From Pseudoduganella rivuli (lineage in GTDB: Bacteria; Pseudomonadota; Gammaproteobacteria; Burkholderiales; Burkholderiaceae_D): 64,000 nucleotides of DNA. Positions 47,491 to 56,093 of the stretch are shown here, piece after piece. Position numbers and translations under genes: made by a program. The stretch covers positions 1 through 64,000 of the forward strand of contig NZ_WKJJ01000017.1 of the NCBI RefSeq assembly GCF_009674485.1, in the 5' to 3' direction. Each line of letters begins with the position of its first letter. Position 1 is the first letter of the stretch. The notes below the pieces were generated by a model. That model searched no databases. It was given only the letters and a program-made list of their open reading frames with translations, and was not told the origin of the DNA.

Positions 47491-48615
47491 TCAATCGTCC
47501 AGCGACAGCAGGATTGGTTGCAGGATGGCGCGGCCCAGCGCGGCGCTGCGCGCGCCATTCCAGCCCACGTGCGCGTCAGGCAGGTCCGCGTTGTCCTTGA
47601 ACGGCATTTCCAGGGTCAGCGACAGGCACTGGAAGTGGTGGCCGATGTATTTCGACGCCAAGGTCAGCATGTCTTCCTTGTACTTCGACGCGGCATAGCC
47701 ATAGGTATCCTGGAAGTCCGGCGACGCGTTCTTGTAGCGGTCGATGAACGCCTTTTGCGCGGCAGCCTGTTCCGGCGTGAAGTTTTCCAGCATTTCATTG
47801 CCGGCCACGAAGTTGTACGGCAGCGCTTCATCGCCGTGGATGTCGAAGAACATGTCGACACCGGTTTCATGGATCTTGTTTTTCACGCACAGCACTTCGG
47901 GCGAACGTTCCAGCGATGGCGTCATCCATTCGCGGTTCAGGTTGGCGCCGGCCGCGTTGGTGCGCAGGTTGCCGCGGATCGAACCGTCCGGGTTCATGTT
48001 CGGCACGATGTAGAACGCGCAGCGCTGCAGCAGCTTGCGGGCGATCGGGTTGGCGTCGTCCAGCAAGCCATCGATCATGCCCTCGACAAACCATTCCGCC
48101 ATCGATTCGCCCGGGTGCTGGCGCGCGATGACCCAGATTTTCTTTTCCGCTTCGGGTTCGCCGATCACCACCAGGTTCATGTCGCGACCATCCAGCGACG
48201 AACCGATGTCCAGCACGCGCGCCACCGGGTTTTCCGCCACTTCGCCCAGCAGGCGCAGGTGGCGTTCCCACGAATACGGCTCGAAGTAGGCGTAATACAC
48301 GCTGTCGAGGTCCGGCGTGTGCTTGACGGTCATGACTTCGCCGTCGAACGTGGTCGGCACGCGGAACCAGTTTTCCGAGTCATAGCTGGCCACGGCGTGG
48401 TAGCCCTCGTAACCCTTGGCGTACGTGGCCTGGCCCGCGTTGGTGAAGCGCATCGTCACGGCCTGCCCGCGCGCGCCCTGCAGGCGGAAGTGGAACCACT
48501 GGCGGATATCGGCTGCGTTATCGTCGCGCAGCTTCAGTTCGATGGTGGCCGGGGTATCGGCACGCACCACTTCGATGGCGCCGGAATCGAAGTTTTGGCT
48601 GATTTTGATGGTCAT
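47491..48615 (-). CDS. M14-type zinc carboxypeptidase (cytosolic carboxypeptidase-like)
   Basis: A 374-aa metallopeptidase related to the cytosolic carboxypeptidases. An N-terminal beta-sandwich domain (about 1-115) precedes the catalytic domain with zinc ligands in RQHPGESMAEW (His167, Glu170) and FFDIHGDEALPYNF, and PNMNPDGSIRGN for substrate binding. No signal peptide, so it acts in the cytosol. The bacterial substrates are unknown. It heads a two-gene unit with the CYTH gene. Confidence 0.88.
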   Translation of the reverse strand: MTIKISQNFDSGAIEVVRADTPATIELKLRDDNAADIRQWFHFRLQGARGQAVTMRFTNAGQATYAKGYEGYHAVASYDSENWFRVPTTFDGEVMTVKHTPDLDSVYYAYFEPYSWERHLRLLGEVAENPVARVLDIGSSLDGRDMNLVVIGEPEAEKKIWVIARQHPGESMAEWFVEGMIDGLLDDANPIARKLLQRCAFYIVPNMNPDGSIRGNLRTNAAGANLNREWMTPSLERSPEVLCVKNKIHETGVDMFFDIHGDEALPYNFVAGNEMLENFTPEQAAAQKAFIDRYKNASPDFQDTYGYAASKYKEDMLTLASKYIGHHFQCLSLTLEMPFKDNADLPDAHVGWNGARSAALGRAILQPILLSLDD

Positions 48616-48704
48616 GGGGGTGTCCCGTGTTAGTTCTCCAGGACCGCTATTTTAACGGTCCTTGGCCCCCGGTGTTTCAATTTGCCATGCGTGCCCGGGA
48701 TCCT

Positions 48705-50180
48705 TCAGTCGACGTTGCGGCCCAGCGCCTTCAACGCCGCCCGGACTCCCGCGCCATAGGCCGGATCGGCCTTGTCGAAATGCCCCAGCTGGCGCTGGAT
48801 AATCTCGTCGCTGACCTGGCTCAGCGGCCCGGCCAGGTTGGCGCACAGGTTTTGCTTTTCCGCCGTGGTCATCAAACGGAACAGGTTGCCGGCCTGCGTG
48901 AAGTCGTCTTCCTGGCCACGGCCATCGTAGCGTCCCGCCGCGCCCTGCAGCGCCAGCGGCCCTTCGCCGTGGCCCATGCCCGTGTTGGCGCCGCCGCCAT
49001 GGCCGGCCGCGTCCACGGTGGCATAGTTTTGCGCATCGCCGCCGTTATGGATCGCCATCGCGCCGTCGCGCTGCTGGTTGTGGAACGGGCAGCGCGGCGC
49101 GTTGACCGGCAAGTGCTGGTGGTTGGTACCGACGCGGTACAGTTGCGCGTCGTGGTAGGCGAACATGCGGCCTTGCAGCATCTTGTCCGGCGAATAGCCC
49201 ATGCCGGGCACCGCATTGGCGGGAGAAAAAGCCGCCTGCTCCACTTCCGCGTGGTAGTTGACGGGGTTGCGGTTCAGTTCCAGCACGCCCACGGCGTGCA
49301 GCGGGAAGTCCGCGTGCGGCCACACCTTGGTGAGGTCGAACGGATTCCAGCCCGTGCGCGCGCTCCACGCGTCGAGTTCCTGTTCCGTCGCCACCTGCAC
49401 TTTGACGTCCCAGCGGGGGAAGTCGCCCCGGTCGATGGCGTTCACCAGGTCGCGCTGCGCATAATCCGGGTCGGTACCGGCCAGCCGTACCGCGTCCGGC
49501 GCCGACAGGTTCTTGATGCCCTGCTGCGTTTTCAAATGCCATTTCACGTAGACGCGCTGGCCCTGGTCGTTGATCAGGCTGTACGTATGGCTGCCGAAGC
49601 CATCCATATGGCGGTAGCCGTCCGGCGTGCCGCGGTCGGAAAACAGCATCGTCACCTGGTGCAGGCTTTCCGGCGCCTTGCTCCAGAAATCGAACATCAT
49701 CGTGGCCGATTTCAAATTGGTGCGCGGGCAGCGCTTTTGCGTGTGCACGAAGTCGGGGAACTTGATCGGGTCCTTGATGAAGAACATCGGCGTGTTGTTG
49801 CCCACCAGGTCCCAGTTGCCCTCTTCCGTATAAAAACGAATGGCGAAACCGCGCGGATCGCGTTCCGTATCGGCGCTGCCCCGCTCGCCGCCCACGGTGG
49901 AAAAGCGCACGAAGGTTTCCGTCTGCTTGCCGACCTGGCTGAACAGTTTGGCCTTGGTATAGCGCGTGATGTCGTGCGTGACGGTGAAGGTGCCGTACGC
50001 GCCGGAACCCTTCGCATGCACGACGCGCTCGGGAATGCGCTCGCGGTTGAAATGCTGCAGTTTTTCAATCAGGTGGAAGTCTTGCAGCAGCAAGGGGCCG
50101 CGCGGACCGGCGCTCAGCGAATTCTGGTTATCGGCAACGGGAATGCCGGAAGCGGTGGTCAATTGCGGTGGCTGGCTCAT
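48705..50180 (-). CDS. katA: monofunctional catalase
   Basis: A 491-aa haem catalase. The catalytic His lies in RIPERVVHAKGSGA (His55), the Asn-containing active-site loop follows, and the proximal haem Tyr is in RMFAYHDAQLYRVG. Also present are DPRGFAIRFYTEEGNWDLVG and PVNAPRCPFHNQQRD. The size places it in the small-subunit clade (KatA type). The upstream region has an OxyR-like binding pattern, so peroxide induction is likely. Confidence 0.95.
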   Translation of the reverse strand: MSQPPQLTTASGIPVADNQNSLSAGPRGPLLLQDFHLIEKLQHFNRERIPERVVHAKGSGAYGTFTVTHDITRYTKAKLFSQVGKQTETFVRFSTVGGERGSADTERDPRGFAIRFYTEEGNWDLVGNNTPMFFIKDPIKFPDFVHTQKRCPRTNLKSATMMFDFWSKAPESLHQVTMLFSDRGTPDGYRHMDGFGSHTYSLINDQGQRVYVKWHLKTQQGIKNLSAPDAVRLAGTDPDYAQRDLVNAIDRGDFPRWDVKVQVATEQELDAWSARTGWNPFDLTKVWPHADFPLHAVGVLELNRNPVNYHAEVEQAAFSPANAVPGMGYSPDKMLQGRMFAYHDAQLYRVGTNHQHLPVNAPRCPFHNQQRDGAMAIHNGGDAQNYATVDAAGHGGGANTGMGHGEGPLALQGAAGRYDGRGQEDDFTQAGNLFRLMTTAEKQNLCANLAGPLSQVSDEIIQRQLGHFDKADPAYGAGVRAALKALGRNVD

Positions 50181-50254
50181 GGTCTCTCCTGGATGGGTGG
50201 CAATCAGTGAGGCCAGTGTACGGAAGCCTGCACAATAAATAAATTTAATTGATT

Positions 50255-50280
50255 CTATTGGGTCAATAGCTTTATTCTAG
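50255..50280. promoter_or_regulatory. OxyR-like site upstream of catalase
   Basis: CTAT-7-ATAG (50255-50269) continues as ATAG-7-CTAG (to 50280), close to the OxyR consensus of four tetrads spaced by seven bases; the fourth tetrad, near 50244, is not matched. It lies about 75-100 bases upstream of the katA ATG, right for an activator, and next to the end of the patatin gene. Confidence 0.5.
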
Positions 50281-50283
50281 TCA

Positions 50284-51345
50284 TCAGATCTCATGGATCG
50301 CAATCCCTTCAATGGGGGATGCCGGCGTCACCCATGGCCGGGATTCCAGCGCTTTTTTCATGTCGGCATAACCGGCCTGCCAGCGCGTATGGATGCCCAG
50401 CGCCGTGAAATCGATGTCCTTGGTGTGGTCTTCGCTATCGAGCCGGGGCGCTTTCAGCAGCACCACGTGCATGTCCGTGCCGCAGCCCCACGATGCCAGG
50501 TCGCGCACTTCCGGCAGCGCGGCCACGTCGGCCGGCAAGCGGTGCGCCAGTTCGCGGATCACGTGCCGCAGCCGGTGCAGGCGGCGCTGCTGTTCGATGT
50601 GGCTGGCGCGGCTGGCGTACTGGATTTCCTTGTGCTTTTCCAGCACGTCCAGCACGCTTTGCGGCTCCTTGCCGTCCGGATTCCATACCTGTACCGAAAA
50701 GATCAGCGAACTGCGGCGCGGTTCGTCATCGAGCACCGCCTCGATCGGCGTATTCGAATAAATGCCGCCATCCCAGTACGGTTCGCCATCGATTTTCACG
50801 GCCGGGAACGCCGGCGGGATCGCGCCGGACGCCACCACGTGGTCCACGCCCAGCGTTTCCTTTTTCGTGTCGAAGTAACGCATGTGCCCGGTGCGGGCGC
50901 TGACGGCGCCCACCGTCAGGCGCAAGCCGTCGCGGTTCAGGTAATCGAAGTCGACCAGCATGCCCAGCGTCTTCAGCAGCGGGCCGGTGCGGTAAAACGC
51001 GGCGTTTTCCACGCCCACGTCCGCATCGGGGTTGAACCACGTGGCCGGATTGATGGCAAAGAACGCGGGTATCCCCTGCGTCAAGGTCAGCGCGTTGGCA
51101 AACGCGCGCGGCATGCCGGGATATAGGGTGGAATGATGCTCCATCAGCGTCCAGAACTGGCGCAGCCGGTCCAGCCGCCGCGCCGGCGGATTACCCGCGA
51201 TAATCGCGCCATTCAGCGCGCCGATCGACGTACCGATCACCCAGTCCGGTTCCATGCCCGCTTCATGCATGGCCTGGTAGACGCCCAGCTGGTACGCGCC
51301 CAGCGCACCACCTCCCTGCAACACCAAGACCACCTGGTCGGGCAT
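50284..51345 (-). CDS. patatin-like phospholipase family protein
   Basis: A 353-aa cytosolic patatin-domain hydrolase with a Ser-Asp dyad. The oxyanion-hole motif is QGGGALGAYQLG, the nucleophile elbow GTSIG (Ser40), and the catalytic Asp lies in YWDGGIYSNTP. Proteins of this group act on phospholipids or storage polyesters. The frame runs open to 51387, but the ATG at 51345 has AGGAGAATGAC upstream. The gene is divergent from the acyl-CoA ligase gene at 51507, which may use the released fatty acids (inference). Confidence 0.9.
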   Translation of the reverse strand: MPDQVVLVLQGGGALGAYQLGVYQAMHEAGMEPDWVIGTSIGALNGAIIAGNPPARRLDRLRQFWTLMEHHSTLYPGMPRAFANALTLTQGIPAFFAINPATWFNPDADVGVENAAFYRTGPLLKTLGMLVDFDYLNRDGLRLTVGAVSARTGHMRYFDTKKETLGVDHVVASGAIPPAFPAVKIDGEPYWDGGIYSNTPIEAVLDDEPRRSSLIFSVQVWNPDGKEPQSVLDVLEKHKEIQYASRASHIEQQRRLHRLRHVIRELAHRLPADVAALPEVRDLASWGCGTDMHVVLLKAPRLDSEDHTKDIDFTALGIHTRWQAGYADMKKALESRPWVTPASPIEGIAIHEI

Positions 51346-51506
51346 GTCATTCTCCTGTCGGGTTGGAACGCATTTCATTTTAGCCAATATGCGGCGCGTG
51401 CAATGCCGGTGTGGTTTTGCAATATTGTCTGTTGCGAAAATTTAACAAGATGCCATAGCTGCGCAGTGAAATTAAGCGCACACTATCAATCTGGGAGGGC
51501 GAATCT

Positions 51507-53186
51507 ATGGACCGTCACTGGATCAAGCATTACCCCGGCCACGTCAATCCACATCCTGACATTCCCGGCCTTACCGTGGTCGACCGCTTCCACGAAGCGT
51601 GCACGGTCCACGGATCGCGGCCCGCACTGGCCGGCCTGGGCACGACGATGACATTTTCCCAATTGCAGCAGCATGCGGACGAATTCACGTCGTGGCTGCA
51701 GCAATCGGGCTTCGAGCGGGGCGAGCGCATCGCCATCATGCTGCCGAACATCCTGCCGTATCCCGTGTGCTTCTTCGGCGCGTTGCAGGGCGGCTATGTG
51801 GTGGTCAATTGCAATCCCCTGTACACCGTCCGAGAACTGACGCACCAACTGGCCGACAGCGGCGCGAAAGTCATCGTGGTGCTGGAAAACTTCGCCCACG
51901 TGGTGCAGCAAGTGCTGCCCGCCACCCAAATTGAAAAAGTCATCGTGGTCAGCCTGGGCGACTTGCATGGCTTCAAGGCGCCACTGGTCAATCTCGTGGC
52001 GCGCCACGTCAAGCACCTGGTGCCGGCCTGGGATATCGACGGCCACGTGCTGTTCGGCACGGTGCTCAAGCAGGGCCACTCGCCCCATCCCCGCCCCGTC
52101 GCCCTCACGCGCGACGATATCGCGCTGCTGCAATACACGGGCGGCACGACGGGTACCTCCAAAGGCGCCATCCTCACCCATGGCAACCTGGCCGCCCACG
52201 AAGCATTGCTGGAAGCGTGGGCCATGCCCTCACTGCAAGCAATGAAAGACGATGGCACGGTGGCCATGGCCATCATGCCGCTGTATCACATCAGTGCGCT
52301 GATGCTGGTGCTGGTGCCGTCCATCCTGCATGGCGTGTGCTGTGTGCTGATCGCCAACCCGCGCGCGCTCGATGATTTGATCAAGACCATGCAGCACTAC
52401 CGCATCGGCATCCTCAGCGGCATCAATACGCTGTACAACGCGCTGCTGAACCACCCGGACATCCTGAAAGTGGATTTGACGGCGCTGCGGCTGTGCACGG
52501 CGGGCGGCTCCGCCACGCAGCACAGCGTCAACGAGCGCTGGCATGCGCTGACGGGCATGCACATTTGCGAAGGCTATGGCATGTCCGAAGCCTCCGGCGC
52601 GCTGACGGTGAACCGCACGGACAACGTGCACTTCACGGGCACGGGCGGCATGCCGCTGCCGTTGACCGACATTTCCATCCGCGACGACGCCGGCCAGCCC
52701 CTGCCGCTGGGCACGCCCGGCGAAGTGTGCGCCAAAGGGCCGCAAGTGATGCGTGGTTACTGGAACCGGCCGGAAGAAAGCGCGGCGGCGCTCACGGCCG
52801 ATGGTTTCTTGCGTACCGGCGATATCGGTTACCTGGACGACACGGGTTTATTGCATCTGGTCGACCGCAAAAAGGATATGATATTGGTTTCAGGATTTAA
52901 CGTTTTCCCCAACGAAGTCGAAGAAGTACTGGCGATGCTGCCCGGCGTGATGGAAGCGGCAGTGATCGGTGTGGAAGACGAACGCAGTGGTGAAGCCGTG
53001 TGTGCGATTGTCGTGCCGCGCGACCAGTCGCTGACCAAGGACGATGTCGCCAGGCACTGCCGCGCCAACCTGGCGCCGTATAAATGCCCGCACATCATTG
53101 AAATGCAGGACACGCTGCCGAAGACGCCCGTCGGCAAAATCCTGCGCCGCGCACTGCGCGAACAGTGGATGCAGCGCCCCCATTGA
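51507..53186 (+). CDS. fadD: long-chain fatty-acid-CoA ligase, FadD type
   Basis: A 559-aa ANL-superfamily acyl-CoA synthetase. It has the AMP-binding P-loop YTGGTTGTSKGA, the GYGMSEASG motif, FLRTGDIGYLDDTG, the fatty-acyl signature DRKKDMILVSGFNVFPNE, and the C-terminal catalytic Lys in KTPVGKILRRALRE. The start is supported by GGGAGGGC. A 63-aa protein gene begins 27 bases after its stop. The chain-length preference cannot be read from the sequence. Confidence 0.93.
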   Translation: MDRHWIKHYPGHVNPHPDIPGLTVVDRFHEACTVHGSRPALAGLGTTMTFSQLQQHADEFTSWLQQSGFERGERIAIMLPNILPYPVCFFGALQGGYVVVNCNPLYTVRELTHQLADSGAKVIVVLENFAHVVQQVLPATQIEKVIVVSLGDLHGFKAPLVNLVARHVKHLVPAWDIDGHVLFGTVLKQGHSPHPRPVALTRDDIALLQYTGGTTGTSKGAILTHGNLAAHEALLEAWAMPSLQAMKDDGTVAMAIMPLYHISALMLVLVPSILHGVCCVLIANPRALDDLIKTMQHYRIGILSGINTLYNALLNHPDILKVDLTALRLCTAGGSATQHSVNERWHALTGMHICEGYGMSEASGALTVNRTDNVHFTGTGGMPLPLTDISIRDDAGQPLPLGTPGEVCAKGPQVMRGYWNRPEESAAALTADGFLRTGDIGYLDDTGLLHLVDRKKDMILVSGFNVFPNEVEEVLAMLPGVMEAAVIGVEDERSGEAVCAIVVPRDQSLTKDDVARHCRANLAPYKCPHIIEMQDTLPKTPVGKILRRALREQWMQRPH

Positions 53187-53213
53187 AGCCATAACGACAA
53201 CGAGGATAGAACG

Positions 53214-53405
53214 ATGGACCAACACCAGCCGGACCGGCAAAACCATGCGATGGCCAACGACGTCGATACCGCACTGAACATCGAAAAATCCAGCGGCGCC
53301 GCCAATGCGTGGGTTTACATGACGCACAAGGCCGTGCCGCGTGGCGTCATCAAGCGCGTACTGGCCTTTCCCGCGTTACGCAGAAACATTGTCAAAATTA
53401 AATGA
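53214..53405 (+). CDS. small hypothetical protein
   Basis: A 63-aa protein, basic at its C-terminus (KRVLAFPALRRNIVKIK), with no signal peptide or recognised domain. It is supported only by its position 27 bases after fadD, a GAGGA ribosome-binding site and codon use like its neighbours. It may be a conserved companion of the ligase or a spurious ORF. Confidence 0.45.
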   Translation: MDQHQPDRQNHAMANDVDTALNIEKSSGAANAWVYMTHKAVPRGVIKRVLAFPALRRNIVKIK

Positions 53406-53484
53406 TTGAGTAATGCGCCACACTTGAGGTGAATCGTGCTAGGCTAGCAGCCTGCCACTCACGGTTCAGCCTTCGGGAGGCGCC

Positions 53485-53796
53485 ATGCAAACTGTTTGGA
53501 ATAAAGCGTTGTTGCTGGCAACGCTATTGACTGTTGCGACGATGGCGCACAGCGCCGCCACAGTCGACGTAACGATCGAACCTGCGCTGCCGCCGCTGCA
53601 ATCCCTGGACGACACCTATCTCATCGCGCTGGCCGACGCCGCCATCGCCGCCAGCCAGGCGCCGCCCGCGCCCCAAAGCATCAGTCCGATCCCCGAACCG
53701 CCCGTCTACATCATGCTGCTGGTTGGTGTCGGTTTGCTGGGTCTGGTTGCGCGGCGGGAAACCATTCCCCCCATCTTCAAGACCGATCAGGACTGA
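53485..53796 (+). CDS. short PEP-CTERM-like exported protein
   Basis: A 103-aa protein with a signal peptide (LLLATLLTVATMAHSA), a short acidic/Ala-rich mature part, and a C-terminal PEP-CTERM-like signal: PIPEPPVYIMLLVGVGLLGLVARRE. PEP-CTERM tails are recognised by exosortase, which was not found in the window. Unusually, 11 residues follow the basic cluster. The start has GGGAGGCGCC upstream. Function unknown. Confidence 0.7.
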   Translation: MQTVWNKALLLATLLTVATMAHSAATVDVTIEPALPPLQSLDDTYLIALADAAIAASQAPPAPQSISPIPEPPVYIMLLVGVGLLGLVARRETIPPIFKTDQD

Positions 53797-54003
53797 CCTG
53801 CCGCTGGTCCTGCTCATCGGCTCGAACCACTGCGTCCAGGACAATAAAGTTGTTGCGGTAACGTGACTAAACATTGCGCCCGGGCAAGCGCGGGCATAAA
53901 CTTCAGTTACTTCATAAAACCTGAAGCCCTACACTGCGCTGCCCGACCCCTGCACGCGACCAGATGCCGCCAGAATGCCTGGTGTGCCATATGCGAGGGC
54001 GCA

Positions 54004-54192
54004 ATGTCCGAACTTTTATACCCCTTTGATGACACGACGGCCGTGAAAACGTACGCCGTCCTGCTGGACCGCCAGGTCGGTGTACTGGCCGCATGGAAAT
54101 TCATGCTGGAACGGGGCTTTGCTCCGGAAGAAATCGTCGTAACCCTGACACGCACAGCGCACGACGAAGTGCGGGAAGAGGTGCAAAGCTAG
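54004..54192 (+). CDS. possible small protein, 62 aa
   Basis: An ORF beginning MSELLYPFDDTTAVKTYAVL, mostly acidic with a helical LAAWKFMLERGFAPEEIV segment. No domain recognised. It overlaps the 3' end of the convergent PEP-CTERM gene by about 92 bases, which is unusual for two real genes. Its composition is protein-like rather than a random shadow, so it is kept at low confidence. Confidence 0.4.
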   Translation: MSELLYPFDDTTAVKTYAVLLDRQVGVLAAWKFMLERGFAPEEIVVTLTRTAHDEVREEVQS

Positions 54193-54763
54193 CTTTGCGG
54201 CGGGCCGCCAGCCATCCGGCCAGGCCCGCCAACGTCAGCCACAGTGTGGAGGGTTCCGGCACCCGCACCGGCAAACGCTCCGCCTGGAAATAGCCGGTGG
54301 TACCGCTGCAGAACGTGGGACCGCCGCACTGCGTACCGACATAAGGATCGCCGCGCAGCAAGTCGACCGACCACAGCGAGTGGCCGGACATGTCCAGCTC
54401 CACTTCCGTCGTATTGAAGCTGATACTGCCCGTCACGCCGCCCAGCGCATCGAATTGCAGGTCAAACCTGTCATACACGCCAAGCTCCAGCGGCGGCTGG
54501 TGGCCATGGCCGCCCAGCGCAAACGAATAGCCCATGTAGACGATGCCGGCATCGACCGCGCTGAGCGCACACGGGGTACCCGAGCAACCGGCGAAATCGA
54601 TAAAGGCATTCCCCCGCCAAAACGCGTCGTCGGTAATGCGCAGCACCGCATCGAAGCCCGGCAAATCTGGCGACTCCGTGACGGTATGCCAGCGGTAAAT
54701 CACGTCGGCCATGGCCGGCAGCGCGGCAAACAGTCCCAGCAATAACAAAATGCAACGTTTCAT
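54101..54763 (-). CDS. PEP-CTERM sorting domain protein
   Basis: A 220-aa exported protein. A signal peptide (KRCILLLLGLFAALPAMA) and a beta-rich mature part with paired cysteines (GCSGTPC, CGGPTFC) precede the PEP-CTERM signal VPEPSTLWLTLAGLAGWLAARRK. Such proteins are thought to be cut by exosortase and delivered to the surface or biofilm matrix. About 30 residues follow the Arg-Arg-Lys cluster, where the family normally ends within a few; a +1 frame would stop at once (AAAGCTAGCTTT region near 54190). The start at 54763 has AAAAGGAG upstream. Confidence 0.8.
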   Translation of the reverse strand: MKRCILLLLGLFAALPAMADVIYRWHTVTESPDLPGFDAVLRITDDAFWRGNAFIDFAGCSGTPCALSAVDAGIVYMGYSFALGGHGHQPPLELGVYDRFDLQFDALGGVTGSISFNTTEVELDMSGHSLWSVDLLRGDPYVGTQCGGPTFCSGTTGYFQAERLPVRVPEPSTLWLTLAGLAGWLAARRKASFAPLPALRRALCVSGLRRFLPEQSPVPA

Positions 54764-54903
54764 AATCCTCTCCTTTTGATAAAGTGAAAGATTATTTACT
54801 TTGCAATTTTCGTGCCGCGCGATTGGCGCAGGGAGTTGTAAAACACCTACACAGAAATGTTAAAAAATCCGACACGCCGCAGGGTGTGCCGGATGACCGG
54901 ATA

Positions 54904-55788
54904 TCAAGCCAGTTTGGACTTGAAGAAGTCGACCGTGCGCTGCCACGCCAGCTTGGCGGCAGCCGCGTCGTAACGTGGCGTGGTGTCGTTGTTGAAACCG
55001 TGCTCAACGGCCGGGTACGTGTAATGCTCGTACTTGACGCCCGCTTCCTTCAGCGCGGCTTCATAGGCGGGCCAGCCGGCCAGGATGCGCTGGTCGTTGC
55101 CCGCATCGTGGATCAGCAGTGGCGCCTTGATGCGCGGCACGTCGCTTGCTGCCGGCTGCGGGCCATAGAACGGCACGGCGGCAGCCAGTTCCGGCAATTG
55201 CGTGGCCAGGTAATTGGCGATGCCGCCGCCTACGCAAAAGCCCACCACGCCCAGTTTGCCGTTGCCGTCCGGGTGCCCGTGCAGCCATTTGGCGGCGGCA
55301 ACGAAGTCGGCGCGGGTTTTCGCCGGATCGAGCTTGGCGAATTCCGCGCGGGCCTTGTCTTCATCGCCCGGATAGCCGCCCAGCGGGGTCAGCGCATCCG
55401 GCGCGAACGCGATAAAGCCGTCGGCCGCCAGGCGGCGCGCGATATCCTCGATGTGCGGATTCAGGCCGCGGTTTTCATGCACCACCAGCACCAGCGGCAA
55501 TTTCCCCTTGACGTTGGCCGGCGTCACCAGGTAGCCGCGCACCGTGCCATAGCCTTGCGGCGACGGGTAATCGACGAACTTGGCATGGATGCGCTTGTCG
55601 TCTTTTTCCACCACCGGCGCGGCAAAGCTGGGGCTCAGCGCCGTCAACAGGCTCGCCGCCGTGGCGCCGCCCACCGCGTAACGGCTGGCGCTGGACAGGA
55701 ATTCGCGGCGGGAGATGCCGCCGTGCACATACTGGTCAAACAGTTTCAACACTTCAGGATCGAAATCAGCTGCGGTTTTGCGGGTCAC
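54904..55788 (-). CDS. Tat-exported dienelactone hydrolase family protein
   Basis: A 294-aa alpha/beta-hydrolase of the dienelactone hydrolase type. A twin-arginine signal (GISRREFLSSASRYAVGG) leads into a hydrophobic segment, so the protein is probably exported folded. The catalytic Cys sits in VVGFCVGGGIANY, with Glu in VVHENRGL and His in AVEHGFNND, as in DLH (Cys-His-Asp). It starts with GTG at 55788, seven bases after GGAG. It is monocistronic. The substrate is unknown. Confidence 0.87.
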   Translation of the reverse strand: MTRKTAADFDPEVLKLFDQYVHGGISRREFLSSASRYAVGGATAASLLTALSPSFAAPVVEKDDKRIHAKFVDYPSPQGYGTVRGYLVTPANVKGKLPLVLVVHENRGLNPHIEDIARRLAADGFIAFAPDALTPLGGYPGDEDKARAEFAKLDPAKTRADFVAAAKWLHGHPDGNGKLGVVGFCVGGGIANYLATQLPELAAAVPFYGPQPAASDVPRIKAPLLIHDAGNDQRILAGWPAYEAALKEAGVKYEHYTYPAVEHGFNNDTTPRYDAAAAKLAWQRTVDFFKSKLA

Positions 55789-56093
55789 GAATGCACTCCT
55801 TCACGTGGGACGGTGGCCGCCAGTGTAGCGCACGGCCCCCGTATTGTTGATCTACTTTTGTTGCATATGCTTGCACTTTTATTGTAAATCTTGTCGACTA
55901 AACCATTCATACGGGAAATATCTATGATCAGAACAAAAAATTGGACTAGATAGCGATATCACCGTATCATTCACCTGTCTCCTCCATTTCTTCCCAAAGA
56001 ATTGGATTTAGCCCGCTCCCAGAGCGGGCTTTTTTTTATTTAATCTCAGCAACAACCGGCGCATACTTGCAGTCTCTGACTGAGGAGGATGAC
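55789..56093 (+). other. intergenic region with a possible small RNA ending at 56037
   Basis: Between the DLH gene (minus) and the 190-aa gene (plus) lies a 305-bp AT-rich stretch. It ends in a strong plus-strand terminator at 56010-56037 although no gene is transcribed into it from the left. A TATCAT at about 55965, with TTGGAC 18 bases before it, could be a promoter. No ORF above about 30 codons and no known RNA family was recognised. A short non-coding RNA of roughly 60-130 nt is a possibility. Confidence 0.3.
56010..56037 (+). terminator. orphan rho-independent terminator
   Basis: AGCCCGCTC-CCA-GAGCGGGCT followed by eight Ts on the plus strand; on the minus strand only three Ts would follow. 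The only gene to its left (DLH) faces the other way, so it ends an unannotated plus-strand transcript. Confidence 0.85.
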
